Assembly: GCF_004786035.1 (NCBI RefSeq)
Contig: NZ_CP035088.1
Coordinates: forward strand, 2,640,001-2,704,000
Source: Pseudomonas viciae
Lineage (GTDB): Bacteria; Pseudomonadota; Gammaproteobacteria; Pseudomonadales; Pseudomonadaceae
DNA length: 64,000 bases
Direction of reading: 5' to 3'
Shown: piece after piece, positions 16,636 through 28,245 of the stretch
How the letters are laid out: each line of letters opens with the position of its first letter
How positions within the stretch are numbered: the stretch's first letter is position 1
Made by a program: the position numbers and the translations under genes
Notes under the pieces: model-generated
The model's database searches: none
What the model saw: only the letters and a program-made list of their open reading frames with translations
What the model was told of the DNA's origin: nothing

Positions 16636-18138
16636 ATGAGTGACGCCCCGGTAATAGGCCATTACATCAACGGCCACGTGCAGGACAGCGACAGCGCGCG
16701 GTTCAGCAAGGTGTTCAACCCGGCCACTGGCCAGGTGCAGGCCCGGGTCGCCCTGGCCGAACCGGGCACCGTCGATGCGGCGGTGGCCTCGGCGCTGGCG
16801 GCGTTTCCGGCCTGGTCCGAGCAATCGTCCCTGCGCCGTTCGCGGGTGATGTTCAAGTTCAAGGAATTGCTCGACCGCCATCACGACGAACTGGCGCAGA
16901 TCATCAGCCGCGAACACGGCAAGGTCTTGTCCGACGCCCATGGTGAGGTCACCCGGGGCATCGAGATCGTCGAGTACGCCTGCGGTGCGCCGAGCCTGCT
17001 CAAGACCGATTTCAGTGACAACATCGGTGGCGGCATCGACAACTGGAACCTGCGCCAGCCCCTGGGCGTGTGCGCCGGTGTCACGCCGTTCAATTTTCCG
17101 GTGATGGTGCCGCTGTGGATGATTCCCCTGGCGCTGGTCGCGGGCAACTGCTTCATCCTCAAGCCTTCGGAACGTGACCCGTCCGCCAGTTTGCTGATGG
17201 CCCGGTTGCTGACGGAAGCCGGTTTGCCCGACGGTGTGTTCAACGTGGTCCAGGGCGACAAAGTGGCGGTGGATGCGCTGTTGCAGCACCCGGACATCGA
17301 AGCCATTTCTTTTGTCGGCTCCACGCCGATCGCCGAGTACATCCATCAGCAGGGTACCGCGAACGGCAAGCGCGTCCAGGCCCTGGGCGGCGCCAAGAAT
17401 CACATGATTGTCATGCCCGACGCCGACCTCGACCAGGCGGCGGATGCGTTGATCGGTGCGGCCTACGGTTCGGCTGGTGAGCGCTGCATGGCGATTTCCA
17501 TCGCCGTGGCTGTGGGGGAGGTGGGCGATGAGTTGATTGCCAAACTGTTGCCGCGCATCGATCAGTTGAAGATCGGCGACGGCCAGCAGCCCGGCACCGA
17601 CATGGGGCCGCTGGTCACCGCCGAGCACAAGGCCAAGGTCGAAGGCTTCATCGACGCCGGCGTGGCCGAGGGCGCTCGGCTGATCGTCGACGGCCGTGGT
17701 TTCAAGGTGCCGGGGGCCGAGCAGGGGTTCTTTGTCGGGGCGACGCTGTTCGATCAGGTCAGCGTCGAGATGAGCATCTACCAGCAAGAGATCTTCGGCC
17801 CGGTGCTGGGGATCGTTCGCGTGCCGGATTTCGCCACGGCAGTCGCGCTGATCAACGCCCATGAATTCGGCAACGGCGTGTCCTGCTTCACCCGTGACGG
17901 CGGCATCGCCCGGGCGTTCGCCCGCAGCATCAAGGTCGGCATGGTCGGCATCAACGTACCGATTCCGGTGCCCATGGCCTGGCATTCCTTTGGCGGCTGG
18001 AAGCGCTCGTTGTTCGGCGATCACCATGCCTACGGCGAGGAAGGCCTGCGTTTCTATAGTCGCTACAAAAGCGTGATGCAGCGCTGGCCCGACAGCATTT
18101 CCAAGGGGCCTGAATTCAGCATGCCGACTGCCCAATAA
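16636..18138 (+). CDS. iolA: CoA-acylating methylmalonate/malonate-semialdehyde dehydrogenase
   Basis: This 500-residue aldehyde dehydrogenase of the MmsA/IolA type oxidises malonate semialdehyde from inositol to acetyl-CoA and CO2 with NAD+. It shows the family signatures [15 protein letters not shown] (about 150), [11 protein letters not shown] (cofactor binding) and the catalytic cysteine in [11 protein letters not shown] (Cys about 285). [18 protein letters not shown] near the C-terminus is typical of MmsA. It lies in the iol operon, so IolA is the better name here, although valine-catabolic mmsA is a close paralogue. An AACAAGAA motif precedes the start. Confidence 0.92.
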   Translation: MSDAPVIGHYINGHVQDSDSARFSKVFNPATGQVQARVALAEPGTVDAAVASALAAFPAWSEQSSLRRSRVMFKFKELLDRHHDELAQIISREHGKVLSDAHGEVTRGIEIVEYACGAPSLLKTDFSDNIGGGIDNWNLRQPLGVCAGVTPFNFPVMVPLWMIPLALVAGNCFILKPSERDPSASLLMARLLTEAGLPDGVFNVVQGDKVAVDALLQHPDIEAISFVGSTPIAEYIHQQGTANGKRVQALGGAKNHMIVMPDADLDQAADALIGAAYGSAGERCMAISIAVAVGEVGDELIAKLLPRIDQLKIGDGQQPGTDMGPLVTAEHKAKVEGFIDAGVAEGARLIVDGRGFKVPGAEQGFFVGATLFDQVSVEMSIYQQEIFGPVLGIVRVPDFATAVALINAHEFGNGVSCFTRDGGIARAFARSIKVGMVGINVPIPVPMAWHSFGGWKRSLFGDHHAYGEEGLRFYSRYKSVMQRWPDSISKGPEFSMPTAQ

Positions 18139-18173
18139 CTCATTTTTGAATGACTGCCGGAGGGAGAACAACA

Positions 18174-18995
18174 ATGAACAAGCCCCTGCGTTTTGCCCTG
18201 AATCGAATGGTTGCCCCGCGCCTGTCACTGCCCGCTTTTATCGACCTGGCCCTGGCGTTGAAAACCGATGCCATCGAGATCCGCAACGATCTGAAGGGTG
18301 TCGAGATCGAAGACGGCATGCCGCCGGCCCGCGTGCGTGAGTTGTGCGAGGCGCGGGGCATCAAGGTGCTGTCGATCAACGCCCTGTACCCCTTCGACGT
18401 GTGGAATGAAGAGCGCCGTGCCCAGGCCGTGCGCCTGGCCGACTACGCCCGTGAATGCGGTGCCGAGGGGCTGGTGATGTGCCCGCTCAACGATCGCGCC
18501 GACCCGCGCAGCGAGGCCGAGCGCGCGGCGGGGCTGCGCACGGCCCTCAGTGAACTGGCGCCGATTCTGCGGGCCTTTGGCATCTACGGTTTCATCGAAC
18601 CGCTGGGTTTCGAGGAGTGCTCGCTGCGCCGCAAACGCACGGCGGTGGAGGCGATCAAGGCCATTGGCGGGCTCGATGTGTTCCGCCTGGTGCATGACAC
18701 CTTCCACCATCATCTGGCCGGTGAGCAGGAAGTCTTCCCCGAACTGACCGGGCTGGTGCACATCTCCGGCGTCGAGGATACCCAGGCCCCCTTGGCCACC
18801 ATCCGCGACGGTCATCGGGTGCTGGTGGGCGAGGCCGACATCCTCGGCAATGCCGCGCAGATCGAGGCGTTGCGGGCCGGTGGTTACGAGGGCTACCTGT
18901 CCTTCGAACCGTTTGCCGAGAGCGTCCATGAACTGGCCGACATTCGCCAGGCGCTGGGGGCGAGCATGAATCACCTGCAAAGCTCCCAGGCCTGA
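18174..18995 (+). CDS. iolI: TIM-barrel sugar isomerase/epimerase-like protein, IolI type
   Basis: This 273-residue protein of the AP endonuclease 2/xylose isomerase-like family is likely a 2-keto-myo-inositol isomerase. IolI interconverts inososes so that D-chiro-inositol can enter the pathway. The N-terminus ALNRMVAPRL, the strand with FIEPLGF, the histidine pair in LVHDTFHHHLAG and VHISGVED, and the late glutamate in YLSFEPF fit the metal site of this family. The start at 18174 has GGAGG upstream and an overlapping AACAACAA motif. Its place in the iol operon supports the assignment; the exact substrate is uncertain. Confidence 0.78.
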   Translation: MNKPLRFALNRMVAPRLSLPAFIDLALALKTDAIEIRNDLKGVEIEDGMPPARVRELCEARGIKVLSINALYPFDVWNEERRAQAVRLADYARECGAEGLVMCPLNDRADPRSEAERAAGLRTALSELAPILRAFGIYGFIEPLGFEECSLRRKRTAVEAIKAIGGLDVFRLVHDTFHHHLAGEQEVFPELTGLVHISGVEDTQAPLATIRDGHRVLVGEADILGNAAQIEALRAGGYEGYLSFEPFAESVHELADIRQALGASMNHLQSSQA

Positions 18996-19024
18996 CCCGA
19001 TTGTTGACCCGATGAAGATCCCAA

Positions 19025-19112
19025 TGTGGGAGCGGGCTTGCTCGCGAAAGCGGCCGCACATTCAACATTGATGTCGCCTGACACACCGCTTTCGCGAGCA
19101 AGCCCGCTCCCA
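19025..19112. repeat. Inverted pair of REP elements
   Basis: Left arm GTGGGAGCGGGCTTGCTCGC and right arm GCGAGCAAGCCCGCTCCCAC are exact reverse complements. The pair lies inside the iol operon between the iolI-like gene and iolD. Confidence 0.9.
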
Positions 19113-19146
19113 CACTTGACCGAGTTGCGTTTGAAAAGGTGCAAGC

Positions 19147-22118
<2,972 letters not shown>

Positions 22119-22157
22119 CCACAATCGACCGCGTTTCCCTGAAGGTACTCGGTCAAT

Positions 22158-22247
22158 TGTGGGAGCCGAGCTTGCTCGCGATAGCGGTGGGTCAGTCGAC
22201 ATAGTGCAAGCTGATCCGACGCCATCGCGAGCAAGCTCGCTCCCACG
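22158..22247. repeat. Inverted pair of REP elements
   Basis: The left arm (GTGGGAGCCGAGCTTGCTCG) has one extra C compared with the right arm (CGAGCAAGCTCGCTCCCAC), so the stem carries a one-base bulge. It lies between iolG and the iolW-like gene. Confidence 0.85.
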
Positions 22248-22278
22248 GGGCGGTGTTATATCCAAATAAGGAGCTTTC

Positions 22279-23331
22279 ATGCGAATCGGACTAGTGGGCT
22301 ATGGCAAGGGCGGGCGGTTTTTTCATGCGCCGCTGATCAGCAGCCTGCCGGGGGCTACGTTTGTTGGCGTGGTGACCCGGTCCGCCGAGCGGCGCGAGCA
22401 ACTGGCGAGTGATTACCCGCACGTCCAGGCCTTCGACACGCTCGAACAATTGGTGGCGGCCGGCGTCGATGCGGTGGTGGTGTCCACGCCGTTGGACGGT
22501 CGCCCAGCCGTGGTGATGCAAGCCATCGAACTCGGCGTGGCAGTGGTCAGCGATAAGCCTTTCGCCCAAGACGCTGGGCAAGCCGAGGCCATGGTGTTGG
22601 CGGCCGAACGGCGCAATGTGCCGTTGAGCGTGTACCAGAACCGTCGCTGGGATTCGGATTTCCTGACTCTGCGTAAGCTGCTGGCTTCCGGAGCCCTGGG
22701 GCAAATCATTCGTTTTGAATCCAGCGTCGAGCGCTATTCGCCGATGTCGGTGGGCAAGGGCAGTGGTGGCGGATTTCTGCGTGACCTGGGCAGTCATCTG
22801 GTGGACCAGGCGCTGCAACTGTTCGGGCCGGTGGCCAGGGTGTACGCCGAACTGGATTACCGGCAGCCAGGCCAGGCGTTCGATAACGGCTTCTTCATGT
22901 CCTTGACCCATGCCGGTGGCGTGATTTCCCACTTGAGCGGCAATTGTGTGCAAAACGCACCGCGCCCGCGTTTCCGGGTCAATGGCACCGAGGGTTGTTA
23001 TACCGTCGATGGCCTGGATGGCCAGGAGGCCCAGGCGTTGGCCGGGTTGAGCCCAGCGACCGAGGGTGAGCGCTGGGGCGCCGAAGAACATCGGCGCTGG
23101 GGCTGGTTCGAACACGGCACCGAGCGTGAGCGGGTGACCTCGGAGCGAGGCTGCTGGATGGCGTTCTACCAACGCTTGCAAACCGCGTTGCAGGGCTCTG
23201 GCCCGCTACCGGTGGAAGCCCGTGATGCGCTGGCGACCACGCGCATCCTCGACGCTGCCAGGCAGAGTGCCGAGCAGGGCGGGGTGGTGTGTTTAACCGT
23301 GCCTGTAGGGCATGGAATAAAAAACGAATAA
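22279..23331 (+). CDS. Gfo/Idh/MocA oxidoreductase, probable scyllo-inositol dehydrogenase (IolW-like)
   Basis: This 350-residue NAD(P)-dependent dehydrogenase has the Rossmann motif VGYGKGGRFFHAPL, the catalytic lysine region SDKPFAQD and LGSHLVDQALQLFGP. The stretch SVYQNRRWDSDFLTLRKLL closely resembles the matching part of IolW (NADP+-dependent scyllo-inositol dehydrogenase) and YdgJ-type enzymes. It is the last dehydrogenase of the operon and is followed by an importer with its own operator. A role in reducing or oxidising scyllo-inositol is likely but unproven. Confidence 0.8.
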   Translation: MRIGLVGYGKGGRFFHAPLISSLPGATFVGVVTRSAERREQLASDYPHVQAFDTLEQLVAAGVDAVVVSTPLDGRPAVVMQAIELGVAVVSDKPFAQDAGQAEAMVLAAERRNVPLSVYQNRRWDSDFLTLRKLLASGALGQIIRFESSVERYSPMSVGKGSGGGFLRDLGSHLVDQALQLFGPVARVYAELDYRQPGQAFDNGFFMSLTHAGGVISHLSGNCVQNAPRPRFRVNGTEGCYTVDGLDGQEAQALAGLSPATEGERWGAEEHRRWGWFEHGTERERVTSERGCWMAFYQRLQTALQGSGPLPVEARDALATTRILDAARQSAEQGGVVCLTVPVGHGIKNE

Positions 23332-23352
23332 AATTCTAAAATGAGTTGATAT

Positions 23353-23366
23353 GGAAAATATTTTCC
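23353..23366. promoter_or_regulatory. IolR-type operator GGAA-N6-TTCC before the ABC importer
   Basis: GGAAAATATTTTCC is a perfect 14-base palindrome with the same GGAA-N6-TTCC pattern as the site before iolC. It sits about 310 bases before the binding-protein start. Confidence 0.7.
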
Positions 23367-23474
23367 AATAAAGTCGATTCCAGGTTACCGACAACCCTGT
23401 CCGCTTCTTGCCAAGCCCAGCCTTGAAGAGATGACGGACGAAACAAAAACAAGAAACACAGCTAGGTACCGTCG

Positions 23475-23627
23475 ATGAAAACCTTCAGCCGCTCTGCGTT
23501 TCACCTGTCACATCTGCTGCGCCTGTCTGCAGTCCTTCCCCTGTTCGAATCCCTCTGCATCCAGCGCAACGGCGCCATGGTGTGTTGCATGCCCGGCGCA
23601 CCGATCGTGCGCTTGCCCCGTTCCTGA
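23475..23627 (+). CDS. Possible small protein of 50 residues
   Basis: An ATG-started frame of 50 codons begins MKTFSRSAFHLSHLLRLSAV and ends in RLPRS. It has a basic, then hydrophobic start and three cysteines, but no clear ribosome site. It lies 51 bases before the binding-protein gene. It could be a leader peptide or chance; I recognise no family. Confidence 0.2.
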   Translation: MKTFSRSAFHLSHLLRLSAVLPLFESLCIQRNGAMVCCMPGAPIVRLPRS

Positions 23628-23678
23628 TTCGCTACGCCTTATCCATAAAACCAACAAAAAAGTGGAGAAAGACCGTTC

Positions 23679-24605
23679 ATGAAGACCAAGACCCGTATCG
23701 CCTCGCTGGCCCTGTCGTTGATGCTCACCAGCGGCGCTGCCCTGGCGGACCTGAAGATCGGCGTCAGCATGTCCCAGTTCGATGACACCTGGCTGACCTA
23801 CCTGCGCGAATCCATGGACAAGAAAGCCAAGTCATTCCCGGACGGCGTCACCTTGCAGTTCGAAGACGCGCGCAGTGATGTGGTCAAGCAACTGAGCCAG
23901 GTGGAAAGCTTCATCAGCCAGAAGGTCGACGCGCTCATCGTCAACCCGGTGGACACCGCCGCGACCCAGCGCATCACCAAGGCCGCCGTGGCCGCCGGTA
24001 TTCCCCTGGTGTACGTCAACCGCCGCCCGGACGATCCGAAATTGCCGGAAGGCGTGGTCACCGTGGCCTCCGATGACCTCGAAGCCGGGCGCATGCAGAT
24101 GCAGTACCTGGCCGACAAGATGGGCGGCAAAGGCGACATCGTGATCCTGTTGGGTGACCTGGCCAACAACTCCACCACGAACCGCACCAAGGGCGTCAAG
24201 GAGGTGCTGGCCAAGTATCCGGGCATCAAGATTGAACAGGAACAGACCGGTATCTGGTCGCGAGACAAGGGCATGACCCTGGTCAACGACTGGCTCACCC
24301 AGGGCCGCGACTTCCAGGCCGTGGTGTCCAACAACGACGAGATGGCCATCGGTGCCGCGATGGCACTCAAGCAAGCGGGCACCAAGAAAGGCAGCGTATT
24401 GATTGCCGGGGTCGATGGTACGCCGGACGGCTTGAACGCCATCAAGAAAGGCGAAATGGCGGTCTCGGTGTTCCAGGACGCCAAGGGCCAGGCCGATGGC
24501 TCGATCGATACGGCGGTGAAAATGGTCAAGAAGCAGCCGGTCGAACAGGCCGTCTGGGTGCCGTACCGGCTGATCACGCCGGAAAATGTCGATCAGTTCA
24601 AGTGA
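23679..24605 (+). CDS. Sugar (inositol) ABC transporter periplasmic binding protein
   Basis: This 308-residue periplasmic protein of the RbsB/IbpA type has a signal peptide of about 23 residues (ending in TSGAALA, then DLKIGVSMS). Typical ribose-binding-family blocks follow: VDALIVNPVDTAATQRIT, IPLVYVNRRP, VVSNNDEMAIGAAMAL and VLIAGVDGTPDGLNAIK. It should deliver inositol to the importer encoded by the next two genes, given the iol context and the shared operator. GGAG precedes the ATG. Confidence 0.88.
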   Translation: MKTKTRIASLALSLMLTSGAALADLKIGVSMSQFDDTWLTYLRESMDKKAKSFPDGVTLQFEDARSDVVKQLSQVESFISQKVDALIVNPVDTAATQRITKAAVAAGIPLVYVNRRPDDPKLPEGVVTVASDDLEAGRMQMQYLADKMGGKGDIVILLGDLANNSTTNRTKGVKEVLAKYPGIKIEQEQTGIWSRDKGMTLVNDWLTQGRDFQAVVSNNDEMAIGAAMALKQAGTKKGSVLIAGVDGTPDGLNAIKKGEMAVSVFQDAKGQADGSIDTAVKMVKKQPVEQAVWVPYRLITPENVDQFK

Positions 24606-24679
24606 CGTTTTAACGTACCGCCACCACAACAATAAACAGGCAAGGTCGCACGCCGACCTTGCCGAGGGAGTACCTGATC

Positions 24680-26242
24680 ATGTTCGCTTCAGCGACTGCT
24701 TCGAGCGCCCCGGCGATGACTGTCCAGCCGGACGTAACACCTGAAGAACCGTACCTGCTGGAAGTCGTCAATGTCAGCAAAGGCTTTCCCGGCGTGGTGG
24801 CCCTGTCCGATGTACAGCTGCGGGTCCGTCCTGGTTCCGTGCTGGCCCTGATGGGTGAAAACGGCGCGGGCAAATCCACCCTGATGAAAATCATCGCCGG
24901 CATTTACCAGCCGGACGCCGGCGAGCTGCGCCTGCGCGGCAAGCCGATAACCTTCGATACGCCCCTGGCGGCCTTGCAGGCGGGTATTGCGATGATCCAT
25001 CAGGAACTGAACCTGATGCCGCACATGAGCATTGCCGAAAACATCTGGATCGGCCGCGAGCAGCTCAACGGCCTGCACATGGTCGACCATGGCGAAATGC
25101 ATCGCTGCACCGCCAGGCTGCTGGAGCGCCTGCGGATCAACCTCGATCCTGAAGAGCAAGTGGGCAACCTGAGCATTGCCGAACGACAGATGGTCGAGAT
25201 CGCCAAGGCTGTGTCCTACGATTCCGACATCCTGATCATGGACGAACCGACTTCGGCGATCACCGAGACGGAAGTCGCCCATCTGTTCTCGATCATTGCC
25301 GACCTCAAGTCCCAGGGTAAGGGCATCATCTACATCACCCATAAAATGAACGAAGTATTCGCCATCGCCGATGAAGTGGCGGTGTTTCGCGACGGCGCCT
25401 ACATCGGCCTGCAACGGGCTGACAGCATGGATGGCGACAGCCTGATTTCGATGATGGTTGGGCGCGAGTTGAGCCAGTTGTTCCCGGTGCGGGAGCAACC
25501 CATCGGTGAATTGGTGCTGTCGGTGCGCGACCTGAGCCTGGACGGCATCTTCAAAGGCGTGTCTTTCGACCTGCATGCCGGGGAAATCCTTGGCATCGCC
25601 GGGCTGATGGGTTCGGGCCGGACCAATGTGGCCGAGGCGATTTTCGGCGTAACCCCAAGCACCGGTGGCGAGATCCTGCTGGACGGCCAACCGGTACGCA
25701 TCAGTGACCCGCACATGGCCATCGAGAAGGGCTTTGCGCTGTTGACCGAGGATCGCAAGCTTAGCGGCCTGTTCCCGTGCCTGTCGGTGCTGGAAAACAT
25801 GGAAATGGCCGTGTTGCCCCATTACGTCGGCAACGGCTTCATCCAGCAGAAAGCCCTGCGTGCCTTGTGCGAAGACATGTGCAAGAAGCTGCGGGTCAAG
25901 ACCCCATCCCTTGAGCAGTGCATTGACACCTTGTCCGGCGGCAATCAACAGAAGGCGTTGCTGGCCCGCTGGCTGATGACCAACCCACGCATCCTGATCC
26001 TTGACGAGCCGACCCGCGGCATCGACGTGGGGGCCAAGGCCGAGATCTACCGGCTGATTTCCTTCCTCGCCAGCGAGGGTATGGCGGTGATCATGATTTC
26101 TTCGGAACTGCCGGAAGTGCTGGGCATGAGCGACCGGGTGATGGTGATGCACGAGGGCGACCTGATGGGCACCCTCGACCGCAGCGAAGCGACCCAGGAG
26201 CGGGTGATGCAATTGGCTTCGGGCCTGTCTGCGGTTCATTAG
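24680..26242 (+). CDS. Sugar (inositol) ABC transporter ATP-binding protein
   Basis: This 520-residue tandem ATPase of the RbsA/MglA type has two nucleotide-binding domains. The first shows [27 protein letters not shown] and [12 protein letters not shown]. The second has a degenerate Walker A ([10 protein letters not shown]) and an intact signature [15 protein letters not shown] followed by [14 protein letters not shown] prefer the ATG at 24680 with GGGAG upstream; an ATG at 24659 is in frame but has no ribosome site. An AACAATAA motif lies at 24628-24635. Confidence 0.9.
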   Translation: MFASATASSAPAMTVQPDVTPEEPYLLEVVNVSKGFPGVVALSDVQLRVRPGSVLALMGENGAGKSTLMKIIAGIYQPDAGELRLRGKPITFDTPLAALQAGIAMIHQELNLMPHMSIAENIWIGREQLNGLHMVDHGEMHRCTARLLERLRINLDPEEQVGNLSIAERQMVEIAKAVSYDSDILIMDEPTSAITETEVAHLFSIIADLKSQGKGIIYITHKMNEVFAIADEVAVFRDGAYIGLQRADSMDGDSLISMMVGRELSQLFPVREQPIGELVLSVRDLSLDGIFKGVSFDLHAGEILGIAGLMGSGRTNVAEAIFGVTPSTGGEILLDGQPVRISDPHMAIEKGFALLTEDRKLSGLFPCLSVLENMEMAVLPHYVGNGFIQQKALRALCEDMCKKLRVKTPSLEQCIDTLSGGNQQKALLARWLMTNPRILILDEPTRGIDVGAKAEIYRLISFLASEGMAVIMISSELPEVLGMSDRVMVMHEGDLMGTLDRSEATQERVMQLASGLSAVH

Positions 26243-26310
26243 TAGTTAAACGAATCGACGTCGGCGGCGATACCTGCGCCGCTGGCACGCAATAAAAAAG
26301 GTGAATGGCT

Positions 26311-27333
26311 ATGAACGCGATACTGGAAAACAAACCCGCGGCCGCACCGGCCAGGACGCGTCGGCGGCTGCCGACGGAACTGAGCATCTTCCTAGTGCTG
26401 ATTGGCATTGGCCTGGTGTTCGAAATGTTCGGCTGGATCATGCGCGACCAGAGTTTCCTGATGAACTCCCAGCGCCTGGTGCTGATGATCCTGCAAGTAT
26501 CGATCATTGGCCTACTGGCCATCGGCGTGACCCAGGTGATCATCACCACCGGCATCGACCTGTCGTCCGGCTCGGTGCTGGCGCTGTCGGCCATGATCGC
26601 CGCCAGCCTGGCCCAGACTTCGGACTTCGCCCGGGCGGTGTTTCCTTCCCTGACGGACCTGCCGGTGTGGATCCCGGTGGTCGCCGGGCTCGGCGTGGGG
26701 CTATTGGCGGGGGCGATCAACGGCAGCATCATCGCCATGACCGGCATTCCGCCGTTTATTGCCACCCTCGGCATGATGGTCTCGGCCCGTGGCCTGGCGC
26801 GTTACTACACCGAAGGCCAGCCGGTGAGCATGTTGTCCGATTCCTACACCGCCATCGGCCATGGCGCCATGCCGGTGATCATCTTCCTGGTGGTGGCGGT
26901 GATCTTCCACATTGCCCTGCGCTACACCAAGTACGGCAAATACACCTACGCCATCGGCGGCAACATGCAGGCGGCGCGCACTTCCGGGATCAACGTCAAG
27001 CGCCACCTGGTGATTGTCTACAGCATCGCCGGGTTGCTGGCGGGGCTGGCCGGGGTGGTCGCCTCGGCGCGGGCGGCGACCGGCCAGGCCGGCATGGGCA
27101 TGTCTTATGAGCTGGATGCGATTGCGGCGGCGGTGATCGGCGGTACCAGCCTGGCGGGTGGGGTGGGGCGTATCACCGGAACGGTGATCGGGGCGCTGAT
27201 CCTCGGGGTGATGGCCAGTGGTTTCACCTTCGTCGGTGTCGATGCCTACATCCAGGACATCATCAAGGGGCTGATCATCGTGGTGGCGGTGGTCATCGAC
27301 CAGTACCGCAACAAGCGTAAACTCAAGCGCTGA
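26311..27333 (+). CDS. Sugar (inositol) ABC transporter permease
   Basis: This 340-residue inner-membrane permease of the RbsC type has about 8-10 hydrophobic segments. Family blocks are TTGIDLSSGSVLALSAMIA, GIPPFIATLGMM, KYGKYTYAIGGNMQAARTSGI and ELDAIAAAVIGGTSLAGG. It completes the importer. The ATG at 26311 has AAAGG upstream; the ATG at 26305 is too close to it. Confidence 0.9.
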   Translation: MNAILENKPAAAPARTRRRLPTELSIFLVLIGIGLVFEMFGWIMRDQSFLMNSQRLVLMILQVSIIGLLAIGVTQVIITTGIDLSSGSVLALSAMIAASLAQTSDFARAVFPSLTDLPVWIPVVAGLGVGLLAGAINGSIIAMTGIPPFIATLGMMVSARGLARYYTEGQPVSMLSDSYTAIGHGAMPVIIFLVVAVIFHIALRYTKYGKYTYAIGGNMQAARTSGINVKRHLVIVYSIAGLLAGLAGVVASARAATGQAGMGMSYELDAIAAAVIGGTSLAGGVGRITGTVIGALILGVMASGFTFVGVDAYIQDIIKGLIIVVAVVIDQYRNKRKLKR

Positions 27334-27660
27334 AGGTCCCTGTCCTGCGACAAAGCGCCACGCCTGACCCGCGTGGCGTTGCCATTTGTCTTCTTAATAC
27401 AGCTATTACACTGAATTTCTTGTTATAAACGCACTCCGATGACCGCCAAAAGCCTGTCAGAGAACATTTGAAGGGGTTGTCGGACATTTTCCCTATGTTT
27501 TCAGTTGCTGAGGCCTCGACTCGGCCTTAGACTGCCGCCCCTCGTAAATTGAGTGCCGGGTGGCGCTTGGAATAGACGGCGCCTTCCCGATGAGCGCGGC
27601 AGCTGCGCTGCGGGACGCTCCATAATTCGCCTTAATGCACGTTTTTTTATAGAGATATCA
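27334..27660. other. Intergenic region between the importer and the DksA-like gene
   Basis: Apart from the hairpin at 27356-27378, this 327-base stretch has no gene I can support. AT-rich parts at about 27395-27435 and 27630-27660 could hold the promoter of the next gene. Confidence 0.5.
27356..27378 (+). terminator. Hairpin after the inositol importer operon
   Basis: Arms CGCCACGC and GCGTGGCG enclose a 7-base loop 22 bases after the permease stop codon. A T-rich but interrupted stretch follows. It is a plausible end of the importer transcript. Confidence 0.5.
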
Positions 27661-28065
27661 ATGACAAAGGAAAAGTTGCTGGCCATGCCGGCGGATGACT
27701 ACATGAATGCCGAGCAGCTGGCTTTCTTCACCAAGCTGTTGCAGAACATGAAAGTCGAAACCCACGAGCGCATCGAACAGAACCGAATCGCCATTGAGAG
27801 CCTGGACACCCCGGCTGACCCAGCGGACGCTGCTTCCGTAGAAGAAGAGCGGACCTGGCTGGTTAACGCCATCGATCGCGACCAGCGCATGCTGCCTCAG
27901 CTGGAGCAGGCCCTGGACCGTATCAACGACGACAGCTTTGGCTGGTGCGACGACAGCGGCGAGCCAATCGGCCTCAAGCGCCTGCTGATCAGCCCGACCA
28001 CCAAGTACTGCATCGAAGCTCAGGAACGTCACGAGCAGATCGATAAGCACCAACGTCAGGCCTGA
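27661..28065 (+). CDS. DksA/TraR-family RNA polymerase-binding protein with incomplete zinc finger
   Basis: This 134-residue protein has the coiled-coil plus C-terminal globular architecture of DksA, which enters the RNA polymerase secondary channel and works with ppGpp. Canonical DksA binds zinc with four cysteines. Here only the first and third positions are cysteine (GWCDDSGEPIG and TKYCIEAQE); the second and fourth are Ser and Ala. P. aeruginosa DksA2 likewise lacks two of the four cysteines and works without zinc, so this is probably a DksA2-like paralogue. The coiled-coil tip region is acidic (DTPADPADAAS), as in DksA. The ribosome site is weak. A strong terminator follows. Confidence 0.82.
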   Translation: MTKEKLLAMPADDYMNAEQLAFFTKLLQNMKVETHERIEQNRIAIESLDTPADPADAASVEEERTWLVNAIDRDQRMLPQLEQALDRINDDSFGWCDDSGEPIGLKRLLISPTTKYCIEAQERHEQIDKHQRQA

Positions 28066-28079
28066 TTCCCGGCTCAAAC

Positions 28080-28121
28080 AAAGATCGCAGCCTTCTCACC
28101 GAAGGCTGCGATCTTTTGTTT
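28080..28121 (+). terminator. Strong Rho-independent terminator after the DksA-like gene
   Basis: Perfect 16-base arms (AAAGATCGCAGCCTTC and GAAGGCTGCGATCTTT) enclose a 5-base loop and are followed by TGTTTT, 14 bases after the stop codon. Confidence 0.9.
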
Positions 28122-28245
28122 TCGTCTCCCGGCTATTTATCTACTCCCGTTGACCTGCTGCAAGAACACGACTAATGGACCATGGATAATGGCTCGGTAG
28201 TGGCGTTTAATGCGGTCATAACAACGAGAATTGTGGGTGACGAAC

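Larger units (their letters stand above)
23332..23678. promoter_or_regulatory. Intergenic region before the inositol importer
   Basis: This 347-base region contains a perfect IolR-type palindrome at 23353-23366, so the importer genes probably have their own promoter. A 50-codon reading frame at 23475-23627 is possible but weak. An AACAAAAA motif at 23653-23660 precedes the ribosome site of the binding-protein gene. Confidence 0.6.

Noticed and set aside
16264..18228. Long minus-strand frame opposite iolB and iolA
   Set aside because: It is antisense to two well-supported enzymes and shows no domain.
23318..23340. A further IolR site near the end of the IolW-like gene
   Set aside because: GAATAAAATTC has a shorter spacing than GGAA-N6-TTCC and only partial arms.
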